A stretch of DNA of 64,000 nucleotides from Cecembia rubra (GTDB lineage Bacteria > Bacteroidota > Bacteroidia > Cytophagales > Cyclobacteriaceae): NCBI RefSeq assembly GCF_003014575.1, contig NZ_PYGF01000002.1, forward strand, positions 229,850 to 293,849, given 5' to 3'. Under the pieces are notes generated by a model. It was not told where the DNA came from and made no database searches. It saw only the letters and a list, made by a program, of their open reading frames with translations. Below are positions 36,842-45,424 of this stretch, in pieces. Both the position numbers and the translations under genes were made by a program. Within the stretch, counting starts at the first letter, position 1. Each line of letters begins with the position of its first letter.

Positions 36842-38191
36842 TTATTTATATATTCCTGTATAGTTGAAAGGACTGATTTGCCTAAGTTCATTTTTGACTG
36901 ATTCCGTCACATCCAAAGTCTCAATAAACCTATGAATCGAATCTTTAGTGATTTTTTCATTGGTTCTTGTCAGATCTTTTAAAGCTTCATATGGTTTAGG
37001 ATACCCTTCTCTTCTCAGAATGGTCTGGATAGCTTCTGCCACTACAGCCCAGTTTTCCTCAAGATCAGCATCAATAGCAGCTTTATTAAGTTCCAACTTG
37101 TTTAGCCCCTTTATAAGTGATTCAAAAGAAATCAACATATGGGCAAGAGGAACACCTATGGTTCTTAAAACTGTACTGTCAGTCAAATCCCTTTGCAGCC
37201 TGCTGATAGGTAATTTTGCAGATAAATGCTCCAACAAAGCATTGGCAATTCCCAGGTTACCTTCTGCATTTTCAAAATCAATAGGATTGACTTTATGGGG
37301 CATGGCTGAAGATCCAATTTCTCCAGCTTTGATCTTTTGTTTGAAGTAATTCATTGCCACATATTGCCAAATATCCTTTGAAAGATCTAAGAGAATGGTG
37401 TTGATCCTTTTCAGTCCATCAAAACAAGCGGCAAGATTATCATAGTGCTCAATTTGGGTAGTAGGATAACTCCTTTCCAGATGTAGGTATTGTGCTACAA
37501 ACCGCTCAGCAAAACCATTCCAATCAAATTCAGGATAGGCCACTTGATGGGCATTCATGTTACCTGTTGCACCACCAAATTTTGCAGAATAAGGAACCTG
37601 CTCCAACAATTCAAGTTGTTTTTCCAATCTGCTCACAAACACTTGGATTTCTTTTCCCAATCGGGTAGGAGAAGCAGGTTGGCCATGGGTTTTGGCCAAC
37701 ATGGAAATGTCTTTCCAATCTGTTGCCTGTTCTTTGAGTTTGGCAATGACCTGATGAATAGAAGGAAGAATTATTTTTTCAAGCCCATCCTTCAGCATCA
37801 TGGGTGTTGCAGTATTGTTGATATCCTGGGAAGTCAGACCGAAATGTATAAATTCCTTGAATTTTTCCAAACCAAGTTCATCAAATTTTTCTTTGATGAA
37901 ATACTCTACAGCCTTGACGTCATGGTTAGTAATTTTCTCTGTTTCCTTTATTTTCTGAGCATCTTCCAATGAGAATTGCGCTACAATTTCCCTGAATTTT
38001 GGAAAAAGGTTGCTGTCAAAACCTTTAAGTTGGGGCAGGGGAAGTTCACACAAGGCAATAAAATATTCAATTTCCACATGCACACGATATTTGATGAGTG
38101 CGAATTCAGAAAAATAGTCACGAAGTGGGGCTGATTTGGAACCATATCTTCCATCCACTGAACTTACTGCCGTAAGAGTTGTGAGCTTCAT
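36842..38191 (-). CDS. purB: Adenylosuccinate lyase
   Basis: 449 residues. It catalyses two steps of purine synthesis (SAICAR to AICAR plus fumarate; adenylosuccinate to AMP). The fumarase/aspartase signature GSSAMPHKVNPIDFENAEGN is intact, with the catalytic serine in the flexible loop. Other conserved parts are TAVSSVDGRYGSKSAPLRDY, FGLTSQDINNTATPMML and AKTHGQPASPTRLGKEI, which carries the catalytic histidine. It is a single-gene unit with a terminator downstream and an inverted repeat in the leader. Confidence 0.97.
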   Translation of the reverse strand: MKLTTLTAVSSVDGRYGSKSAPLRDYFSEFALIKYRVHVEIEYFIALCELPLPQLKGFDSNLFPKFREIVAQFSLEDAQKIKETEKITNHDVKAVEYFIKEKFDELGLEKFKEFIHFGLTSQDINNTATPMMLKDGLEKIILPSIHQVIAKLKEQATDWKDISMLAKTHGQPASPTRLGKEIQVFVSRLEKQLELLEQVPYSAKFGGATGNMNAHQVAYPEFDWNGFAERFVAQYLHLERSYPTTQIEHYDNLAACFDGLKRINTILLDLSKDIWQYVAMNYFKQKIKAGEIGSSAMPHKVNPIDFENAEGNLGIANALLEHLSAKLPISRLQRDLTDSTVLRTIGVPLAHMLISFESLIKGLNKLELNKAAIDADLEENWAVVAEAIQTILRREGYPKPYEALKDLTRTNEKITKDSIHRFIETLDVTESVKNELRQISPFNYTGIYK

Positions 38192-38212
38192 AATTTTTGG
38201 ATTATTGATTAA

Positions 38213-38259
38213 GCCTGCAAATTTATGCGATACTCTGATAAATTCCCTGTTTGGCAGGC
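38213..38259 (-). promoter_or_regulatory. Nested inverted repeat in the purB leader
   Basis: GCCTGC at 38213-38218 pairs with GCAGGC at 38254-38259, and inside it AATTTAT (38220-38226) pairs with ATAAATT (38238-38244). It is 22 bases upstream of the purB start. It does not match the purine riboswitch core as far as can be read; an operator or leader hairpin is possible. Confidence 0.3.
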
Positions 38260-38467
38260 ATTTTAATATGGATATTAACTATGTGTTTCGAGTAATTAGA
38301 AAATTTGTGCTGAATTTTAAAAATCTGTCTACTGATTTCGGCGAAGAAATAAACCTGTTTGATAGAATTTTTGTTAAGTCAAATAATATTCTGAGCATAG
38401 GGCAGTAAATTGAGCATCGTGCATTAATTTTGGCCATTGAATTTGCCAGATCGGAAAAAAACAAGAC

Positions 38468-39571
38468 ATGTTTAATTTATTCAAGCGCAAAAAAGAAGAT
38501 CATAAAGGAAGTCAGTACACTTCAATAAAAATAAGGGAGATTGTTAAAGAAACTCCAGATACAGTAACCATTTATTTTGAGCAGCCCGAGCCCTATTTGG
38601 ATTATAAGGCAGGCCAATACCTTACGGTCATTTTGGATATCAATGGCAATGAAGAAAGAAGGTCTTACAGCCTTTGCACTTCTCCTTATGTGGATCCTCA
38701 TCCAGGTATAACTGTCAAGAGAGTAAAGGATGGACTGGTTTCAAATTATCTCAATGACCAATTGAGGCCAGGTAAAACCATAGAAATTATGAAACCTATG
38801 GGGCATTTTACGACAGATTACCATTCCCAGAACCGAAGACATTTTGTATTGGTAGCGGGAGGTAGCGGAATTACACCAATGATGGGCATCACTAAATCTG
38901 TTCTTGTTAATGAACCTTTGTCTAAAATTACTTTGATTTATTGCAGTAGGTCTGAAAGTGAAATAATATTCAAAAAAGCCTTGGAGGACCTTGAAACAAA
39001 ATATGAAGGGAGGTTAAAGGTCATCCATAACCTCAGCCAACCATCAGAGGCTTGGACAGGTTTAAAAGGAAGGCTGGATTCCCAAAAAATCAAAGATACT
39101 CTTTCAAGTATTTACGATCCGGATTTGAAGGAAACTGTCTATTTCTTATGTGGCCCTGAGGGGGTTATGGAAACTGCAGAACGAACTTTTCTTGAAATGG
39201 GAGTGGATAGTGAATTAATCCATAAAGAAAGCTTCTATTCAGATTTAGAGGCCAAAGAAAAAGAAATGAAAGCAGCAGGTAAGCTGGCTCCAGAACTGAC
39301 TAGGGAAGTCGAAGTTGTCCTAAATGGGGAATCTTACCATTTTGAGGTTCCGGCAGGCAAAACGATCTTAGAGGCCGGCCTAGACAATGATGTGGATATG
39401 CCCTACAGTTGCCAGAGCGGTCTGTGTACGGCCTGTCGTGGGAGATTGCTATCAGGAAAAGTAGATATGATTGAAGATGCTGGATTGAGTAAGTCGGAAA
39501 TCGAGGAAGGATATATTTTATGTTGTTCCTCCAAACCTGCCAGTGCTGATATAAGAATAACCATTGAATAA
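38468..39571 (+). CDS. Flavin/2Fe-2S NAD(P)H oxidoreductase (PaaE-like ferredoxin reductase)
   Basis: 367 residues with three modules. The FAD domain carries the RxYS motif in EERRSYSLCTSPY (about residues 55-70). The NAD(P) domain has VLVAGGSGITPMMGITKSV and ends YFLCGPEGVMETAE. The C-terminal plant-type 2Fe-2S domain has cysteines in PYSCQSGLCTACRGRLLSG and LCCSSKP. Such proteins feed electrons to oxygenases, desaturases or haem proteins. The partner is not adjacent; the next gene, six bases away on the same strand, is a small membrane protein. Confidence 0.93.
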   Translation: MFNLFKRKKEDHKGSQYTSIKIREIVKETPDTVTIYFEQPEPYLDYKAGQYLTVILDINGNEERRSYSLCTSPYVDPHPGITVKRVKDGLVSNYLNDQLRPGKTIEIMKPMGHFTTDYHSQNRRHFVLVAGGSGITPMMGITKSVLVNEPLSKITLIYCSRSESEIIFKKALEDLETKYEGRLKVIHNLSQPSEAWTGLKGRLDSQKIKDTLSSIYDPDLKETVYFLCGPEGVMETAERTFLEMGVDSELIHKESFYSDLEAKEKEMKAAGKLAPELTREVEVVLNGESYHFEVPAGKTILEAGLDNDVDMPYSCQSGLCTACRGRLLSGKVDMIEDAGLSKSEIEEGYILCCSSKPASADIRITIE

Positions 39572-39577
39572 GCAATC

Positions 39578-40069
39578 TTGGAAAATTTAGAACTCAAAAA
39601 GATTTACGACAAATTGGAAAGGAATGTACTGATTTTGATCGCTATTCCGATTCCTTTTTTCGCAGTAGCCTATCTGAATTCCCAGAACGGAACATTTTCT
39701 TTGGATTTGCCTGAGGTACCTGCATTTTGGAATTCGTTCAGTTTAGGGTTTGTATATGTTGGTTTAGCACTTCATTACATCGATTTCCATTCCTCCCTAA
39801 AAAAAATTATTAGCTCCGATTGGAACTTGGAAGAGAAGGTTAAGAAATATGCAAGTGCCACCATGCATCGGTTCTGGATCCTGTTCATTTCAGCCTTGGT
39901 GTGTTCAGTGGGTTTGTTATTATTTGATAATCCAGGTTATACCATAGCTTTTGCGATAACCTTGGTTTTTTGTTCTTTGGGCAAACCTACACCGGACAGA
40001 ATTATACGTTTGTTGAAGTTGAAAGGTGAAGAAAGACAGGAAATAGAATTGCTGAAGAGAAGGGGATAG
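39578..40069 (+). CDS. Small integral membrane protein, unknown
   Basis: 163 residues starting at TTG (39578), only six bases after the reductase stop; the first in-frame ATG lies about 95 codons later, after two membrane helices, so the TTG start is favoured. About four helices are seen: LILIAIPIPFFAVAYL, FSLGFVYVGLALHYI, WILFISALVCSVGLLLF and YTIAFAITLVFCSLG. A charged tail follows (PDRIIRLLKLKGEERQEIEL). Not recognised. Co-transcription with the reductase hints at a membrane redox role, but no haem or quinone motif is evident. Confidence 0.75.
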   Translation: MENLELKKIYDKLERNVLILIAIPIPFFAVAYLNSQNGTFSLDLPEVPAFWNSFSLGFVYVGLALHYIDFHSSLKKIISSDWNLEEKVKKYASATMHRFWILFISALVCSVGLLLFDNPGYTIAFAITLVFCSLGKPTPDRIIRLLKLKGEERQEIELLKRRG

Positions 40070-40256
40070 ATAAAAGATTAATCCTGAATCTTGATAGTGT
40101 CTTTGGATTGGTTAAACCCTAATGCATGATTCGGGTTAAAAATCTATATTAGATATTGGTGGATATTAATTGATATTAGGATATTGGCGAACATTAAACG
40201 GTAGGGCTACCTGATATTCCTTTTTTTGGATTGGAGTTTAGTTTGATAAATTCATA

Positions 40257-40571
40257 TTAGACATCATGCCTTTTAGGGATGTCAGGGTTGACAAAAGTAA
40301 AACCCCTGGCATCATTTCCTTCATAAAAATCTACCTGCATTCCCATGAGAAACATGTAGTGCTTTTTTTCAATCAAAACAGGAATACCTTCAATTTCGAA
40401 TTGCTGGTCTCCCTCTTTGGGCTTATCAAAACCTAAAAGATAGGACATGCCACCACATCCACCGCCTTTTACTCCCACTCTAAGAGAATAATCCATTGGG
40501 ATGTTTTTATTGGCTATGATGTTCTTTATTTCTTTTTGGGCTTTTTCTGTAATTTTTATTGGGATCAGCAT
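40257..40571 (-). CDS. HesB/IscA family protein lacking the C-terminal CxC motif
   Basis: 104 residues. The A-type carrier fold is clear: ITEKAQKEIKNIIANKNIPM, LRVGVKGGGCGGMSYLLGFD with the first conserved cysteine (C39), GIPVLIEKKHYMFLMGMQVD and the FTFVNP end. The canonical C-terminal CGCG pair is replaced by DIPKRHDV, so only one of three cluster cysteines remains. A histidine and an aspartate in that tail might substitute, or the protein may have a different role. It has no suf or isc genes near it. Confidence 0.88.
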   Translation of the reverse strand: MLIPIKITEKAQKEIKNIIANKNIPMDYSLRVGVKGGGCGGMSYLLGFDKPKEGDQQFEIEGIPVLIEKKHYMFLMGMQVDFYEGNDARGFTFVNPDIPKRHDV

Positions 40572-40686
40572 ATCTTTTAAATGCGGTTTCTAATTTGGAA
40601 GTTCAAATTTAGATTGAAAAAATATCAAAACTCAAAGTTTCATCCCAAGTATTATTTTTGGATATTCGGAGCATAAATAAAAAATC

Positions 40687-41208
40687 ATGGAGTATATCGC
40701 TGATTTACTGAAAATCGTTTTGCCAGCAGGTTTGGTAATCTATGGTATGTATCTGACCATTATGTCATTTCTGCAAAAAGAAAGAGAGAAAATGCTGGTA
40801 GAGATCAAAACACAGAATACCCAGACCATTTTACCCATCAGGTTACAGGCAGGAGAGAGGCTCTGTCTTTTACTGGAAAGGATCACTCCCAACAACCTCG
40901 TAAGAAGGGTAAATGACCCGGATTATTCATCCCGGGATCTTTACAGCCAATTACTGCAAGAGGTAAGGGAGGAATTCAACCACAATTTGTCGCAACAGGT
41001 ATATTTTACCGACGAAACTTGGGAAAGTGTAAGAAGGGCTGTGGAAAGCGTCATCACTATGGTTAATACTGCTATGCAGGATATGAGCAATGAATCTCGA
41101 GGGATCGATCTTGCAAAGCGCATTTTCCAGCTTTCCCTGGAACAAAAAAATGATGCGATTCAGCTCGCGCTCAAAAATGTAAAGGATGAAATCAGGTTGT
41201 TCTTCTAA
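40687..41208 (+). CDS. DUF7935-like single-pass membrane protein
   Basis: 173 residues. One N-terminal membrane helix (about 8-27, IVLPAGLVIYGMYLTIMSFL) is followed by a helical cytoplasmic domain (PIRLQAGERLCLLLERITPN, LLQEVREEFNHNLSQQVYFT). The pattern matches a conserved Bacteroidota family of unknown function. The YkvA gene follows within ten bases and further genes continue on the same strand, so it probably heads a five-gene unit extending to the ABC ATPase. Confidence 0.82.
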   Translation: MEYIADLLKIVLPAGLVIYGMYLTIMSFLQKEREKMLVEIKTQNTQTILPIRLQAGERLCLLLERITPNNLVRRVNDPDYSSRDLYSQLLQEVREEFNHNLSQQVYFTDETWESVRRAVESVITMVNTAMQDMSNESRGIDLAKRIFQLSLEQKNDAIQLALKNVKDEIRLFF

Positions 41209-41217
41209 GTGACAGTT

Positions 41218-41631
41218 ATGGCATCATTCAGAGACAAGTCGGTTGATTTTTTCACTAAAGCTAAACTTGTTTATCAGGCAAAATCCCAGGAAATTGCTGG
41301 AGAGGACGGTAAACTCAGGAAGCTTATACTTCAGGTAAAAGAGCGCTTGGAGAAGGTATCTGACAATCCCAAAGTAAAGACTGCTTTGGAACCCATTCTG
41401 GTATTCAAAAGAATGATACAGGCCCACCTTTCTGGCGAGTTTAGAGTGACCAATAAAACCTTGGGTCTTATTGTCCTTGGCTTGGTTTATTTTATTACTC
41501 CATTGGACTTTATTCCTGATTTTATGCCATTGATCGGTTTTGCGGATGATCTTTCTGTTTTAATCGCCATTTACAATTCCGTCAAGCATGAAATTGATGA
41601 GTTCAAAATGTGGGAAAAATCAAGGTTTTGA
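41218..41631 (+). CDS. YkvA family protein (DUF1232)
   Basis: 137 residues from the ATG at 41218; GTG at 41209, directly after the preceding stop, is an alternative. The DUF1232 signature is VLGLVYFITPLDFIPDFMPL followed by IGFADDLSVL, with a re-entrant or membrane-associated helix. The N-terminal half is a charged helix region (LRKLILQVKERLEKVSDNPK). The function of the family is unknown. Confidence 0.9.
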   Translation: MASFRDKSVDFFTKAKLVYQAKSQEIAGEDGKLRKLILQVKERLEKVSDNPKVKTALEPILVFKRMIQAHLSGEFRVTNKTLGLIVLGLVYFITPLDFIPDFMPLIGFADDLSVLIAIYNSVKHEIDEFKMWEKSRF

Positions 41632-41649
41632 AATTAACTATGACAATGA

Positions 41650-42366
41650 ATGAAAAAAATAGCTTTTTTGGCAGGAACATCTGGATTAATTGGAATGCAG
41701 CTTTTGCATCAATTGATCAAAGATTCAGGATATGATGTCATCATTTCAGTTGGAAGGCGAAAGCTAGCACTGAAACATGAGAAATTGGTGCAAATTGTTG
41801 GTGATATGACTGGATTGATGGATTGGGATCTGGAGGAGAAACTGAGGGCGGAAGATATTGGTGGTTTGATGTTTCCTTTATGGGAAGCCATCAGAAACCA
41901 AAGCCTTCAAATCCATGCCTTTTGCACTTTAGGCACAACCATCAAAAATGCGGGAAGCCAATCAAAATTCAGGGAAGTGGACCATGATTTTGCAATTGGA
42001 TTTGCGGTATTTTGCAAAAAATTTGGAGCAAGTAAATTTTTGATTGTGTCCGCTATGGGTGCAGACCCGCAGTCCAAAATATTTTACAATCAAGTGAAAG
42101 GGGAAACAGAAGAAGATCTTAAGATAATACCTTTTGAATATTTGGGGATTTTTCGTCCTTCTTTGTTATTGGGGCAAAGAAGTGAATTCAGATTTGGTGA
42201 AGAAGTGGCAAAAATATTTATGAAGCCTATGGTTTGGTTCAAACTTGCCAAAAACATAAGACCTATTTACGAGCACCAGGTGGCTAAGGCTATGATCCAT
42301 TATGCCAATCAAGAAAAATCAGTTAAAGTGGAAGTGATAACTTCCGGCGAAATGCAAAATTATTAG
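41650..42366 (+). CDS. NAD(P)-binding Rossmann protein (HTATIP2/atypical SDR-like)
   Basis: 238 residues. The N-terminal nucleotide loop is KKIAFLAGTSGLIGMQLL (GxxGxxG), followed by the second beta-alpha unit ending ISVGRRKLAL. Later features include TTIKNAGSQSKFREVDHDFA, FLIVSAMGADPQSKIFYNQV with a YxxxK-like YNQVK, and FRPSLLLGQRSEFRFGE. This layout is that of the TIP30/Fmp52 atypical short-chain dehydrogenases, many of which have unclear catalytic roles. The dtd gene follows two bases later. Confidence 0.87.
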   Translation: MKKIAFLAGTSGLIGMQLLHQLIKDSGYDVIISVGRRKLALKHEKLVQIVGDMTGLMDWDLEEKLRAEDIGGLMFPLWEAIRNQSLQIHAFCTLGTTIKNAGSQSKFREVDHDFAIGFAVFCKKFGASKFLIVSAMGADPQSKIFYNQVKGETEEDLKIIPFEYLGIFRPSLLLGQRSEFRFGEEVAKIFMKPMVWFKLAKNIRPIYEHQVAKAMIHYANQEKSVKVEVITSGEMQNY

Positions 42367-42368
42367 AA

Positions 42369-42821
42369 ATGATTGCAGTAATTCAAAGGGTTTCTTCTTC
42401 CTCAGTAACTATAGATGGGAAGGCTAAAGGACAAATTGGTAGGGGGTTGATGGTTTTATTGGGGATTGAAGAGGCGGATAATCAGGAAGATATTGAATGG
42501 TTGAGTAAAAAAATTGTGAATCTCAGGATTTTCCCTGATGAAAATGGGGTTATGAACAGGAGCGTTTTGGAGCAGGGAGCTGATATTTTGTTGATTTCCC
42601 AATTTACCCTACATGCCAGTACCAAAAAAGGCAATAGGCCTTCCTATATAAAAGCTGCTAAACCTGATTTTGCTGTACCTATGTACGAAAAATTCATTAT
42701 TGCCTTACAGAAAGATCTAGGGAAACTTATTCAGACTGGGGAGTTTGGAGCAGACATGAAAGTTGCCCTTGTCAATGATGGTCCGGTAACGATAATTATA
42801 GATAGTAAAAACAAGGTGTAG
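42369..42821 (+). CDS. dtd: D-aminoacyl-tRNA deacylase
   Basis: 150 residues, standard length. It removes D-amino acids (and glycine misattached to tRNA-Ala) in the cytoplasm. The family motifs are LLISQFTLHASTKKGNRPSY (the SQFTL site) and the C-terminal glycine-proline loop LVNDGPVTIIIDS. The N-terminus MIAVIQRVSSSSVTIDGKAK is typical. It follows the Rossmann protein gene with a two-base gap. Confidence 0.97.
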   Translation: MIAVIQRVSSSSVTIDGKAKGQIGRGLMVLLGIEEADNQEDIEWLSKKIVNLRIFPDENGVMNRSVLEQGADILLISQFTLHASTKKGNRPSYIKAAKPDFAVPMYEKFIIALQKDLGKLIQTGEFGADMKVALVNDGPVTIIIDSKNKV

Positions 42822-42912
42822 GTTTTTTTTGAATTTGGGAGATAGGGGGCAAGAATAGGTAATTTGGAGAATTTGATTTACGATAAACCTGGAATACCAT
42901 AAATGGACGAAT

Positions 42913-44394
42913 ATGAAAACTCTTATCAAGATTTCAGGAGCAACTGTGCGTTTAATGGACCAAGTGGTCTTTCTAGATCTTGATTTTGAATGGAAAGAAG
43001 GACAGCATTGGGCTGTTATAGGTAATTCTGGAGCTGAATTGACTGCTTTTTTGGATACCTTATTGGGAAGGACGATGCTCACACAAGGTCAGGTCACACG
43101 ACCATTTGCAAAATCTTATCAAGAAGAAAAAAACCAAGCAGGAGAGGTGAATTCCTTTCGTGACTTAATAGCAGTTGTTTCTCAAAAGTACCTCTTCAGA
43201 AATAAATCCAATTTGCAGAATTTTTACTATCAGCAGCGCTTCAATTCTTCTGAATCTGAAGAAGCGGCTACTGTACTTGAATATCTTGTTGAATTGGAGC
43301 CACAAATTCCAGGTCCTTGGGATATTAGTTCGGTCATTCAATTTTTGAAACTGGAGGAATTGAAAAATGAATCCCTTATCAAACTTTCCAATGGGGAAAC
43401 CAGAAGGCTGGCCATTGCCACTGCATTGCTAAAAAATCCCAAGATCTTATTAATGGATCAGCCTTTAACAGGACTTGATATTCAGACAAGGCATAATTTT
43501 GATGGGATTCTTCAAGGAATAATCGCATCTGGCATTCATGTGATACTTTCTACACATAGTTTTGAAGTGCCAGAAAGCATAAGCCATGTTGCAGTCTTAG
43601 GAGACAAAAAGATAAAAACTGTGCTTGAAAGAGGACAGTTAAGTAAAGAGGAGGTAGACAATTCCTCTCTGGATATATTTAATCAGGAGGAATTGTCGGA
43701 GCTATTGAAAGAGGGGAAAGGAATACCGAGAGGTGAAATTGTCAAGTTGAATCAGGTCCATATACAGTATGGAGATAAACCCATTTTAGATAATTTAAGT
43801 TGGACTATCCTTGCTGGAGAAAAATGGCTGCTTAGAGGTCCTAATGGAGCTGGAAAATCTACTTTATTGAGTCTTATTATTGGGGAGAATCCACAGGCTT
43901 ATGCTAATGATATCTGGCTTTTTGGAAAGAAGAGAGGTACTGGAGAAAGTATTTGGGATATTAAAAAGCAGATTGGTTTTGTAGCTCCTGAGTTAAGCCG
44001 GTATTTTCCGGCCAATCAGACTTGCTTGAAGGTTGTACTATCAGGCCTTTTTGACACCATGGGGCTTTTCAGAAAAACTACACCTGAACAAGAGAAATTA
44101 GCGATGGCTTGGTTGGGTCTGTTCCGTCTGTCTTCATTGGCTCAAAAAATATTAGGAAAGGTGAGTCTGGAGGACCAAAGGTTTGTGCTCCTGGCGAGAG
44201 CATTAATTAAAGTTCCTCCTCTATTAATATTAGATGAAGCGTCCCAAGGTATGGATGAGTATCAGCGTATTTTGTTTAAGAAGACCATTAATCAAGTATG
44301 TTCACTTTATCCCTTGACATTAATATATGTAAGTCATTATCAAGAAGATGTTCCTGAATGTGTGGACAAAGTATTTGAATTAAAACATGATTAA
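42913..44394 (+). CDS. Double ABC ATPase (ModF-like) with complementary degenerate sites
   Basis: 493 residues, two ABC domains and no membrane part. In domain 1 the P-loop is GNSGAELT (residues 37-44) with the lysine lost, and Walker B reads ILLMDQP (178-184) with Gln for the catalytic Glu, yet the signature LSNGE (158-162) is good. In domain 2 the P-loop GPNGAGKST and Walker B LLILDEAS are intact while the signature has become VSLEDQ. Thus one composite ATP site (P-loop of domain 2 with signature of domain 1) should work. ModF/PhrA-type proteins are soluble with poorly known roles. Confidence 0.88.
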   Translation: MKTLIKISGATVRLMDQVVFLDLDFEWKEGQHWAVIGNSGAELTAFLDTLLGRTMLTQGQVTRPFAKSYQEEKNQAGEVNSFRDLIAVVSQKYLFRNKSNLQNFYYQQRFNSSESEEAATVLEYLVELEPQIPGPWDISSVIQFLKLEELKNESLIKLSNGETRRLAIATALLKNPKILLMDQPLTGLDIQTRHNFDGILQGIIASGIHVILSTHSFEVPESISHVAVLGDKKIKTVLERGQLSKEEVDNSSLDIFNQEELSELLKEGKGIPRGEIVKLNQVHIQYGDKPILDNLSWTILAGEKWLLRGPNGAGKSTLLSLIIGENPQAYANDIWLFGKKRGTGESIWDIKKQIGFVAPELSRYFPANQTCLKVVLSGLFDTMGLFRKTTPEQEKLAMAWLGLFRLSSLAQKILGKVSLEDQRFVLLARALIKVPPLLILDEASQGMDEYQRILFKKTINQVCSLYPLTLIYVSHYQEDVPECVDKVFELKHD

Positions 44395-45059
44395 CCAGCA
44401 GTTTTTTCAATGTCTCTATAATCAGTTGGGATAGAAATAATTTCTTTGAAATTTCCGTCCTTTTTCAGTTTAATTCCTGTCAGACAAATCCCCCCATATG
44501 CCCCTGTATCAATATTCCATGAATTGGATTGCGATTGATATTCTGGTTTGCCCTCCAATCTGGGAGTGTGCCCTATGACTTGAATTTTTTGTATATTTTT
44601 CAAAGGTTTTCTATTCCATAGAAGGCCATTTGGGTCCAAAGGATTGAAGGGATATTGAGCATAATCAGAAACACCTGCATGAGAAATAAAGACATGTTTA
44701 TTTTCCCAATACAATGGAAGATCCCTTAACCAGATCATGTATTTAAGTGGATCGATACCAGCAAGCTCAAATTTATTCAGGGTGTCTATGCCTCCATTAA
44801 ATTCCCAAACACCTGCGTTGTCCCTTTTTAAAAGGAAATCTACCATCATCTGTTCGTGGTTACCTTTTAAAAAAACAGTCTGCTTTTTAAAAGCCAATTG
44901 AATTTCGTAGGATAATCGGACAGTGAGGTGAGGAAAATTGCCTCTATCCACTAAATCCCCAACCTGAATGAGGTTTTCAGTCTTAGGGTTCCAGTGCTCT
45001 AATAATTTAAGATAGGTGAAGAAGCAACCATGTACATCGCCGATAATAAATAAGTCCAT
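44391..45059 (-). CDS. Serine/threonine phosphatase-like metallophosphoesterase
   Basis: 222 residues. The metal ligands are in the usual order: GDVHGCFFTYLKLL at the N-terminus, QVGDLVDRGNFPHLT, FLKGNHEQMMVDFLL, and histidines in VFISHAGVSDYAQ and QVIGHTPR. The GDLVDRG and GNHE forms resemble lambda-phosphatase/PrpE and bis-nucleotide tetraphosphatase relatives. It would be cytoplasmic. Its stop overlaps the stop of the converging ABC gene by four bases. Confidence 0.92.
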   Translation of the reverse strand: MDLFIIGDVHGCFFTYLKLLEHWNPKTENLIQVGDLVDRGNFPHLTVRLSYEIQLAFKKQTVFLKGNHEQMMVDFLLKRDNAGVWEFNGGIDTLNKFELAGIDPLKYMIWLRDLPLYWENKHVFISHAGVSDYAQYPFNPLDPNGLLWNRKPLKNIQKIQVIGHTPRLEGKPEYQSQSNSWNIDTGAYGGICLTGIKLKKDGNFKEIISIPTDYRDIEKTAG

Positions 45060-45424
45060 TTTCTAGCAAGTAATTTTTCTGTTTTTTCTATTACGATTAT
45101 CCGCAATCATACCACTAACTGAATTTCATAGAATTTACCTGTAAATTAGAATCAATATCCAGGAATAACTTGTCCTACGAGGTGGATCCAATATCAATTA
45201 ACATTATTATGGTTTAAAACCACATGTAAAATGATTATTGGTATCATTGAGGACATACATATTTTCGATGAATGTATCTCTAATACTTCAACCTTTCTTG
45301 ATTCTCAAAAAGAAAATATGTATAATAGTCTGACAATCAAGAATCTTGATAAACATTTTTTTTTCGGTCTAGTTAGGTATAAGTCAACAGCAAAATTATG
45401 TAAAATATCCAAACCTTGTCAGCC
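45060..45424. other. Gene-free stretch with a possible coding fragment
   Basis: No convincing gene. A 65-codon plus-strand frame (45231-45428) begins MIIGIIEDIHIFDECISNTS, which faintly recalls the start of a response-regulator receiver domain (the IIED part), but it lacks the rest of the domain. The sequence is very A+T-rich. It also must contain the promoter of the DUF4136 gene. Confidence 0.4.

Noticed and set aside
38213-38259. Purine riboswitch upstream of purB
   Set aside because: The conserved three-way junction core of purine riboswitches could not be found; only simple inverted repeats are visible.
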